Assembly (NCBI GenBank): GCA_964461295.1
Contig: CAYWTX010000408.1
Location: forward strand, 1 to 12,686
Source: CAYWTX01 sp964461295
Lineage (GTDB): Bacteria > Planctomycetota > Phycisphaerae > SM23-33
Length of the DNA: 12,686 nucleotides
Direction of reading: 5' to 3'
The position numbers and the translations under genes were made by a program. The notes under the pieces were generated by a model, which saw only the letters and a list, made by a program, of their open reading frames with translations, did no database searches and had not been told where the DNA came from. Of the stretch, positions 7,600-12,686 are shown in pieces. Each line of letters begins with the position of its first letter. Position 1 is the first letter of the stretch.

Positions 7600-9507
7600 T
7601 CAGTCAAACTCAGTCTCAACCGTGTGCTTGGCGACTGGTTGGGTCGTAGGGCTCCCGGCCGCAGTTGCGGCAGGCGTGGTTGTGGGCGTGGGCGCGGGCT
7701 TAGTGGTGGGCTCGGCAGTCGTCACGGCTGCGGGCTTGGGCACCGGGGCAACCATGGCGAGGACGGGTTCGGGCTTCGGCGCGGGGGCGACGATCACCGG
7801 TTCGGGCTTCGGCGCGGGCTTCACCGCAAGCGGTTCAGGCTTGGGGGCGGGCTTGACGACGGGTTCGGGCAACGGCGGGACAAGCGTCATCGCCTCGGGC
7901 TTGGCGATCCGGGCCGGTTCCGGGATCGGCGGCAGGACCGCCACCGGCTCGGGCCTGTGTGTCTGGCGCACCGTCGGGGTGTCTCCCTCGGGCTTGATCT
8001 TGGCAGGCTCGGGGGGCGCGTCGAATTCCGGCCGGACGTCGGAGGGTTTGGTGGTCGGCGGCGGCTCGACGATCACCGAGGGCGTCGGCGGCGAAGCGGG
8101 CGGGACAAGGGGCTTGGGCCCCGGGGTTGGGAGCGGGACGGTCTCCACCTTAACCGAGGGGGCTGGGGTCGGCGTTGGCGTCAGGTCGCCCTTCCTGGGC
8201 GATGGCGCGGGAACCAGGATCGGCGGCAGAGCCGGCGAGGCCTGGGGCATGACGACGGGCCTGGGCGGCGTGGGCATCTCGACCTTGTCGCCCAGGACGA
8301 TGATCTCGCGTGCCTCGACGACGTCCAGCCGCAGGTCGATGTCGAACTTAGCCGTGCCCTTGACGCCCACGTACTTGCCGAGGTAGTCATTGAGGGTGAC
8401 CAGCCCGGTGCTGCACTGGACGTAGGCGGTGATCAGGTAGGTCTTGGGGTCGCGGACGAGATAGCGTTTGGCGGCGGCCGGGCCGCCGGGGTAGATGTCG
8501 CTGGCCAGCAGGACGCCCTGTGCGGCATAGGCGGTGACGGGGCGGGTCGTCGGGGCGTCGAACTCGACCTTCGCCAGGTCCAGTTTGAGCCGCTTCTCGC
8601 GTTCGGCGACGGAATTGGCGACGCTCTCCACGGCCCGCAGCTCTTCGCGCTGTTCCATGGCCATTTTGACGTAGGCGACGCGGGCGTCGACGTAGGGCTT
8701 GATGTATGCGTTGTCGCCCGTGGTGTCGATGCCGGCGTACTGGGCGAGCAGGGCGCCCCATTCGCGATGGGCGGGCGGCTTGGCGCATTCGGCGGCCAGG
8801 AGTTTCTCGGCCGCGTTGAACGCGGCCGTGGCGGGAGGCGTTTGCCTGGCGGGCGCCGCGCCGAGGCTCACCTCGACGGTGCCGGCCTTTGGCTGCGTGG
8901 AAGTCCGCATGCCGGTGACGCCGGGGAGCGTGACCTCGATGCCGCCGCCATCGCCGGTGACCGCCGTCTCGCCGGCGCCGGCGCCCGTTTCACTGGCGCC
9001 GCCGTGGGCGGGCGGCAGGGCGCCGCCGTCGGCTCGCTTCACGAACTGCGATGAAATCCAGAAATACGCATTCGCGGGCGACTCGACCTTGTAGTACTCC
9101 CCGGCCTCGCCGAGGACCTTGAGCGTGTCGCCCTTGTTCACGCGCACCTGCAGCGTGAAGAAGTTGCTCTCGCGCATCGCCCCGGCGGCGCGGATCCACA
9201 CGTTGTCGCCGGTGACCGTGCCGACCTTGGTGGCGGGGTCGACCTGGAGGTAGGTTCGGGTGATGGCGCTGAAGCACCCGGGGGCGGGGGCGATCTTCAG
9301 CCACTCGCCCATGCGGTCGACGATGGTGACCTTGGCGGGCGCCGACAGCTTGGCGCAGGGGTACGCGCCGGGCCCGCCGGGGCCGCTGCGCACGTAGACG
9401 CCGGTGCCGTTGACAACGGCCTCAACTGGGGCGGGGGCCGTGGTCTGTGCCGACGCCGGCGCCGCGACGAGAAGCATGCACAGGGTGTAACCGATCTTTG
9501 CGTTCAT
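7600..9507 (-). CDS. Exported SH3b-domain protein with a long proline-rich C-terminal tail
   Basis: 635 residues. The ATG at 9507 is chosen over an upstream start at 9552 because AGGAG lies 7 bases before it and a clean signal peptide follows (MNAKIGYTLCMLLVAAPASA, cleavage before Gln21). Two bacterial SH3-like repeats follow: about 25-85 (GTGVYVRSGPG ... GEWLKIAP) and about 88-155 (VTGDNVWIRAAG ... GEYYKVESP, YFWISSQFVKR). SH3b domains commonly bind peptidoglycan or peptides. Residues about 210-300 form a helical, charged segment, then a compact part up to EIIVLGD near 405. From about 410 to the end the chain is dominated by Pro, Lys, Thr and Ala, with 11-residue repeats, and is probably disordered; it may span the cell wall or carry modifications. 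Function is not known. It follows the histidine kinase gene in the same direction after 236 bases, with its own likely promoter. Confidence 0.8.
   Translation of the reverse strand: MNAKIGYTLCMLLVAAPASAQTTAPAPVEAVVNGTGVYVRSGPGGPGAYPCAKLSAPAKVTIVDRMGEWLKIAPAPGCFSAITRTYLQVDPATKVGTVTGDNVWIRAAGAMRESNFFTLQVRVNKGDTLKVLGEAGEYYKVESPANAYFWISSQFVKRADGGALPPAHGGASETGAGAGETAVTGDGGGIEVTLPGVTGMRTSTQPKAGTVEVSLGAAPARQTPPATAAFNAAEKLLAAECAKPPAHREWGALLAQYAGIDTTGDNAYIKPYVDARVAYVKMAMEQREELRAVESVANSVAEREKRLKLDLAKVEFDAPTTRPVTAYAAQGVLLASDIYPGGPAAAKRYLVRDPKTYLITAYVQCSTGLVTLNDYLGKYVGVKGTAKFDIDLRLDVVEAREIIVLGDKVEMPTPPRPVVMPQASPALPPILVPAPSPRKGDLTPTPTPAPSVKVETVPLPTPGPKPLVPPASPPTPSVIVEPPPTTKPSDVRPEFDAPPEPAKIKPEGDTPTVRQTHRPEPVAVLPPIPEPARIAKPEAMTLVPPLPEPVVKPAPKPEPLAVKPAPKPEPVIVAPAPKPEPVLAMVAPVPKPAAVTTAEPTTKPAPTPTTTPAATAAGSPTTQPVAKHTVETEFD
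7766..7864 (-). repeat. 33-bp tandem repeat encoding PKPEP-type units in the SH3b protein
   Basis: About three copies of a 33-base unit begin at 7766, 7799 and 7832, each opening GGTTC(G/A)GGCTT on the plus strand. On the coding strand each gives an 11-residue unit of the form PKPEPxxVxPA. The period is a multiple of three, so copy number can change without shifting the frame. Copies are diverged, so the array is probably old or under selection only for composition. Confidence 0.75.
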
Positions 9508-9573
9508 GGCGACGCTCCTTGTTGCTGCCGCAAAGCGCAGAAATCCCAGCATTCGAAACGCGAAGTCGGGACA

Positions 9574-9602
9574 ACCCTAACAGGTGGGCCGCGCGGTGTC
9601 AA
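9574..9602 (-). promoter_or_regulatory. Candidate sigma70 promoter of the SH3b gene
   Basis: On the minus strand a perfect -35 TTGACA (9597-9602) is followed after 17 bases by TAGGGT (9574-9579), a weak -10 keeping the first two and last bases. The predicted transcript would have a leader of about 60 bases before the ATG at 9507. Confidence 0.5.
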
Positions 9603-9743
9603 TCATGCAGGCGGCTTCGGGCTACCAGGTTTCAGCTTGACGGGAGCGCCGGGGCCCTCGGCACGGGGCAGCGCCGCGAGACAAGCCGCCATGGGAGTGG
9701 TGCGAGGACGTCGATCCTGAAGTTGGGAGCGGGTGGCTGCAAG

Positions 9744-10595
9744 CTACTGAGGCAGACAGACGGTGAAGGTTGCGCCGGCGCCGGGCTGACTGGTCACCGT
9801 GATGCTGCCGTCCATCGACTTGACGATCTCGCGGCAGATGTACAGGCCCAGCCCGTGGCCGGCCGCCTGCCCGTCCTCGCCCTTGCGCGTTGTGAAGTGC
9901 GGGTCGAAGATCCGCTTGAGGTGTTCGGGGGCGATGCCCACGCCCGTGTCGGCCACGCGGAGAACCAGCCCGTCCGCGCAGCGCTCGGCGCCGATCTCGA
10001 TCCGGCGCGGGCCTTCGCGGTCCAGCACCGCCGTTCGGGCGTTGAGCACCAGGTTCAGCAGGACCTGCTGGAGCTCGACCTTGCGGGTCATGACGCTGAG
10101 GTCGGCCGGGCCGCGGTAGGTCAACTCGATCCCGTCCTTCCGCAGGTCGCGCCCCATCGCCTGGAGCGTCTCGGCCACCAGGCTGGAGATATTGACTTCG
10201 GTCCCGGGGGGGACGTCGTTTCGTGAGAAGCCGAGGATGGCTTGGCAGATCACGGCGGCCCGCTGGCTGCCGTCGACGGCCTTGTGGAGGGCCTTGTCGA
10301 CAAGGGCGGGGTTCTCGCGAGCGAGTTGCGCGTAGTTCATCATCGGCGTGAGGATGTTGTTGAACTCGTGGGCGACCATGGCGGCCATGGTGCCTAGGGA
10401 GGCCATTCGCTGGCAATGGCGAAGCTGGTTGCGAAGGGCGCGGTTCTCGTCGCGGAGGCGTTGGGGTTCGCCGTCGGGCCCGGTGCAGGACGCCGAGGCG
10501 CGGTTCAAGTCCTCCTTGAGCGAGCAGACCTCCCGCCTGAGCTTCTCCAGTTGGTCCTGGTGGGTGCGGGCGACGGCGTTCTGCGGCAATGTCAC
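9744..10595 (-). CDS. Soluble NtrB-like sensor histidine kinase
   Basis: 283 residues from a GTG with AGAGGA seven bases upstream; the frame is open further upstream but has no better start. There is no signal peptide or membrane segment. Residues about 13-62 are a likely coiled coil (QLEKLRREVCSLKEDL, then RLRDENRALRNQLR). The HisKA part has the H box SLGTMAAMVAHEFNN with the phospho-acceptor His76. The ATPase part has the N box LLNLVLNARTAV (Asn181/Asn185), G1 DTGVGI (216-221), F box FDPHFTTR (230-237) and G2 GHGLGL (246-251), all intact. No PAS, GAF or other sensor domain is seen, so signal input probably comes through the coiled coil or a partner. No response regulator is in the window. 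It is divergent from the small gene at 10706. Confidence 0.92.
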   Translation of the reverse strand: MTLPQNAVARTHQDQLEKLRREVCSLKEDLNRASASCTGPDGEPQRLRDENRALRNQLRHCQRMASLGTMAAMVAHEFNNILTPMMNYAQLARENPALVDKALHKAVDGSQRAAVICQAILGFSRNDVPPGTEVNISSLVAETLQAMGRDLRKDGIELTYRGPADLSVMTRKVELQQVLLNLVLNARTAVLDREGPRRIEIGAERCADGLVLRVADTGVGIAPEHLKRIFDPHFTTRKGEDGQAAGHGLGLYICREIVKSMDGSITVTSQPGAGATFTVCLPQ

Positions 10596-10665
10596 AGTTG
10601 CGTCCTCTTGTGGAACTGCGGGCGAGCCGGTATGTGAATGCCCGAAGCGCCGGCCCGCCATTGGC

Positions 10666-10694
10666 ATTATCGGGTGGGTGTGCCGCCGACTTAA
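10666..10694 (-). promoter_or_regulatory. Candidate promoter of the histidine kinase gene
   Basis: On the minus strand TTAAGT (10689-10694) and GATAAT (10666-10671) are 17 bases apart. The -10 is 5 of 6 and the -35 only 3 of 6. The -35 lies beside the ribosome site of the divergent gene at 10706, so the two transcription units would share control DNA. Leader to the GTG about 64 bases. Confidence 0.35.
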
Positions 10695-10705
10695 GGGACC
10701 TCCCG

Positions 10706-10975
10706 ATGGACAATGAATCAAAATTGCGGGCGATGCTGGACCTGGCCGAGGCGATGGGCATCGGCATTCGCCGAGCCCCGGCCGACGTGGACGGCTCGGA
10801 CCATCCCGGCGGAGCGCTGGTGCGGGTGGGTAAGCGCGAGTTGCTGTTCCTGGACCCCTCGGCGAGCGTGGAGGACCAGCTTGCCGCGGCCGTCGAGGCG
10901 CTGAAGGGAAGGGCCGAACTGCAAAGCAGATACATACCGCCGGAGGTCAGAGACGTGCTGGAAGGGGAGGGATAG
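10706..10975 (+). CDS. Small protein of unknown function upstream of acpS
   Basis: 89 residues from an ATG with AAGGGA seven bases upstream. The frame is open further upstream but without a better start. The chain begins with a helix (ESKLRAMLDLAEAMGIGIRR), then GGALVRVGKRELLFLDPSAS, two likely beta strands around a turn, then a second helix (VEDQLAAAVEALK) and ends RYIPPEVRDVLEGEG. It has no signal peptide, no membrane part and no obvious catalytic motif. The YIPPEVRDVLE ending gives the impression of a conserved small family, but no named domain was recognised. It precedes acpS by 48 bases, so the two are probably co-transcribed and it may act in, or be regulated with, lipid or envelope synthesis. 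Confidence 0.75.
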   Translation: MDNESKLRAMLDLAEAMGIGIRRAPADVDGSDHPGGALVRVGKRELLFLDPSASVEDQLAAAVEALKGRAELQSRYIPPEVRDVLEGEG

Positions 10976-11023
10976 GCTGTTTCCCGGAAAGCGTCCTTCG
11001 CGCCGAAGCCCCCACAAGGTACC

Positions 11024-11446
11024 ATGCCGCCGATGAAAGTCATCGGACACGGCGTTGATCTGGTGGAGTGCAGCCGCCTGGCGGAGGTGATCGGGCGGCA
11101 CGGCGAGAGGTTCCTCCATCGCGTATTCACCCAAGGTGAGTTGGCGTACTGCCGCGGGCGCAAGCGGGAGATCGAGCACCTGGCGGGGCGGTTCGCGGCC
11201 AAGGAGGCCGTGCTCAAGGTGCTGGGCACCGGGTGGCGAAACGGCATCGCCTGGACCGACATCGAGGTGGTGAACACGCCGGCGGGGCAGCCGCGGGTGC
11301 GGCTGTCGGGCCGCTGCCGCGAGTTGGCCGACCGGCTCGGCATGGCGGCGATCCACCTGTCCATCAGCCACACGTCGGCGCACGCGATGGCCTCGGCGAT
11401 CGGTTCGGCCGAGGCGGGCGGCGGGGCATTGGGAATAGGCGACTGA
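11024..11446 (+). CDS. acpS: Holo-[acyl-carrier-protein] synthase, AcpS
   Basis: 140 residues, slightly longer than the usual 120-130. It transfers 4'-phosphopantetheine from CoA to the serine of acyl carrier protein, needed for fatty acid and lipid A synthesis. Visible hallmarks are GHGVDLVE with the metal-binding Asp12, FAAKEAVLKVLG with Glu61 and Lys65, and the late LSISHTSAHAMA stretch. The ATG at 11024 follows AAGG by a few bases; the ATG at 11033, giving MKVIGHGVD, is an alternative that removes three residues. The C-terminal tail after ASAIGSAEAG is extra and Gly-rich. It lies between the small gene and lpxB, on the same strand as both. Confidence 0.96.
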   Translation: MPPMKVIGHGVDLVECSRLAEVIGRHGERFLHRVFTQGELAYCRGRKREIEHLAGRFAAKEAVLKVLGTGWRNGIAWTDIEVVNTPAGQPRVRLSGRCRELADRLGMAAIHLSISHTSAHAMASAIGSAEAGGGALGIGD

Positions 11447-11481
11447 ATTGCGGGTTGCGGATTGCGGATTGCGGATTGGGG
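11447..11481 (+). repeat. Five tandem copies of a 7-bp ATTGCGG-type repeat
   Basis: Directly after the acpS stop codon the units are ATTGCGG, GTTGCGG, ATTGCGG, ATTGCGG and ATTGGGG. Such short GCGGATT-type arrays occur as spacer repeats in planctomycete-like genomes (recollection, not checked here). The array lies between two genes and is a likely site of slippage. No coding or known regulatory role is seen. Confidence 0.85.
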
Positions 11482-11511
11482 CGCGCGCGGGCGACAACGC
11501 CGGCCACCGCG

Positions 11512-11530
11512 CCATCGCGCGCCGCGATGG
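11512..11530 (+). other. Perfect hairpin 39 bases upstream of lpxB
   Basis: CCATCGCG (11512-11519) and CGCGATGG (11523-11530) pair perfectly around a CGC loop, extendable by a wobble and one further pair. There is no following T run. It could weaken read-through from acpS, end the acpS message, or shape the lpxB leader. Confidence 0.5.
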
Positions 11531-11569
11531 TGATCCCCCGGAGCCGAGCACCACGGGGAAGGAAACGCC

Positions 11570-12686
11570 GTGACCCAGCGCCGGGCGACCATCTTCTTTT
11601 CGGCGGCCGAGGCAAGCGGCGACGACCACGCGGCGAGCCTGGTCGCCGCGATCCGCCGGCGCTGCCCCGACGCGCGCCTGGTGGGCCTGGCGGGGCCGAA
11701 GATGGCCGCGGCCGGGTGCGAGGTGCTCCAGGACGTGACGGGGCAGGCGACGATGGCCGGCAGCGTGCTGCCCAAGCTGCTGTTCTGGCGGCGGGTGGTT
11801 GCCCGCGCGCGGGAAGCCATCGGCGAGATCCGCCCTGACGTGCACGTGCCCGTCGATTCGCCCGCGATGAACTGGCACCTGGCCGAGGCCGCCAAGCGGG
11901 CGGGCGCGAAGGTCCTGTACTACATCGCGCCGCAGGTGTGGGCGTGGGCGCCGTGGCGAGTGAAGAAACTGGCACTCCTGACCGACCAGGTCGCCTGCAT
12001 CCTGCCGTTTGAGGAACCCTACCTCCGCCATCGCGGCGTCAACGCGACGTTTGTCGGCCATCCGCTGCTGGACACGCTGCCGCCCCAGCCGCCGCCCGCC
12101 GACGGACTGCTCGGAGCGTGGACGGGCGGCACGTGGCGCGTGGCCCTGCTGCCCGGCAGCCGGCCGGGGGAAATCGCCGCCCACGGCAGGGCGCTCGCCA
12201 CCGTGCGCGACGAGGTGATCCGCCGCTGGCCGGCGGCGCGGTGCACGTTCACCGCCCGCACGGAGGCCGATGCACAGCGGGTCCGCCGCGCCGCCGGACG
12301 CGACGACATCGACGTCGCCGTCGGACGCACGCGCGACGTGCTGGCCGAGTCGCACTTCGCCGTGGCCGTCAGCGGCACGGTGACGCTGGAGGCGGCGTAC
12401 CACGGCGTGCCGATGCTGATCGTCTACCGAACGAGGCGCCTGCTGGCGAGCGTGGTGGGACCGCTGCTGGTCCGCACGCCCCACTTGTCGCTGGTGAACA
12501 TCCTGGCCGGGCGCGAGCTTGTGCCCGAACTGATGCCCTGGCACGGCAACGTCCGCGAGGTGGTGGACATGGCGATGGAGTTGATGGACGACCTGGGCTG
12601 GCTGGTGGAGACCCGCCGGGAACTGCGAAACCTGCTGCCGCCGCTGCGAGCCCCCAACGGCCAATCCGCCGGCGAGAACGCGGCCG
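11570..12686 (+). CDS. lpxB: Lipid A disaccharide synthase LpxB, C-terminal end cut off
   Basis: The frame is open from a GTG (AAGGA six bases upstream) to the window edge, 372 residues, nearly the full family length of about 380. LpxB joins UDP-2,3-diacylglucosamine and lipid X to make the lipid A disaccharide at the inner membrane. Signatures seen in order are EASGDDHAA (14-22), IAPQVWAWAPWRVKKL (119-134), VGHPLLD, LLPGSRPGEI (193-202), VSGTVTLEAAYHGVPML (267-283) and LSLVNILAGRELVPELM. Two positions differ from the textbook pattern: AAEASGD for GEASGD at the start, and VDSPAMNW where proteobacterial enzymes have D-F-P-x-F-N. It implies a lipid A-bearing outer membrane. It follows acpS on the same strand after 123 bases holding a tandem repeat and a hairpin. 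Confidence 0.95.
   Translation, partial: MTQRRATIFFSAAEASGDDHAASLVAAIRRRCPDARLVGLAGPKMAAAGCEVLQDVTGQATMAGSVLPKLLFWRRVVARAREAIGEIRPDVHVPVDSPAMNWHLAEAAKRAGAKVLYYIAPQVWAWAPWRVKKLALLTDQVACILPFEEPYLRHRGVNATFVGHPLLDTLPPQPPPADGLLGAWTGGTWRVALLPGSRPGEIAAHGRALATVRDEVIRRWPAARCTFTARTEADAQRVRRAAGRDDIDVAVGRTRDVLAESHFAVAVSGTVTLEAAYHGVPMLIVYRTRRLLASVVGPLLVRTPHLSLVNILAGRELVPELMPWHGNVREVVDMAMELMDDLGWLVETRRELRNLLPPLRAPNGQSAGENAA

Noticed and set aside
7307..9054. Gly/Ser-rich and Gly/Arg-rich plus-strand frames (look like a PE_PGRS or autotransporter-type protein)
   Set aside because: They are the reverse complement of the proline-rich tail; the minus strand has a ribosome site, signal peptide and SH3b domains.
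9508..9552. Fifteen-residue N-terminal extension of the SH3b protein
   Set aside because: The ATG at 9507 has a strong ribosome site and directly precedes the signal peptide.
9622..12664. Very long minus-strand frames across the kinase, acpS and lpxB
   Set aside because: They cross several recognised genes in another frame and show only shadow composition.

Overview
This is a high-GC bacterial window, most likely from a Planctomycetota-like (PVC group) genome. That placement is inference. It rests on the mix of a divergent uroporphyrinogen-decarboxylase-like protein, secreted NHL and carbohydrate-binding-like lipoproteins, an SH3b protein with a very Pro/Lys/Thr-rich tail, a Gram-negative lipid A gene (lpxB) with unusual motif spelling, and a tandem ATTGCGG-type spacer repeat. 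No rRNA, tRNA, CRISPR array, transposase or phage gene was recognised.

Layout. 1-790 (minus): partial UroD/MtbA-like protein, cut by the window edge. 953-4162 (plus): three exported proteins in a row: a six-bladed-propeller/NHL-type protein with paired cysteines, a lipoprotein with NEW3-like and CBM9/DOMON-like parts, and a FIST-domain lipoprotein. 4253-7283 (minus): a ferrous iron uptake operon in the transcription order dtxR-like regulator, feoA, feoB. It is headed by a sigma70-type promoter whose -10 box lies inside a 26-bp inverted repeat, a strong candidate for the regulator's own operator. 7600-9507 (minus): exported SH3b protein with a proline-rich tail. 9744-10595 (minus): soluble NtrB-like histidine kinase with no response regulator in the window. 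10706-12686 (plus): a small protein of unknown function, acpS (holo-ACP synthase) and lpxB (lipid A disaccharide synthase, cut by the window edge), i.e. lipid and envelope biosynthesis.

How the genes work together. The best supported circuit is iron: the DtxR-family protein should sense Fe2+ and repress its own promoter, so controlling FeoA and FeoB. dtxR and feoA overlap by 107 bases in different frames, which is unusual. The three exported proteins at 953-4162 look like a co-transcribed periplasmic or membrane-anchored set, at least for the first two (25-base gap), but no function can be fixed for them. acpS and lpxB both serve acyl-ACP dependent envelope synthesis and are probably co-transcribed with the small upstream gene. 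The histidine kinase is divergent from this lipid cluster with only 110 bases between them.
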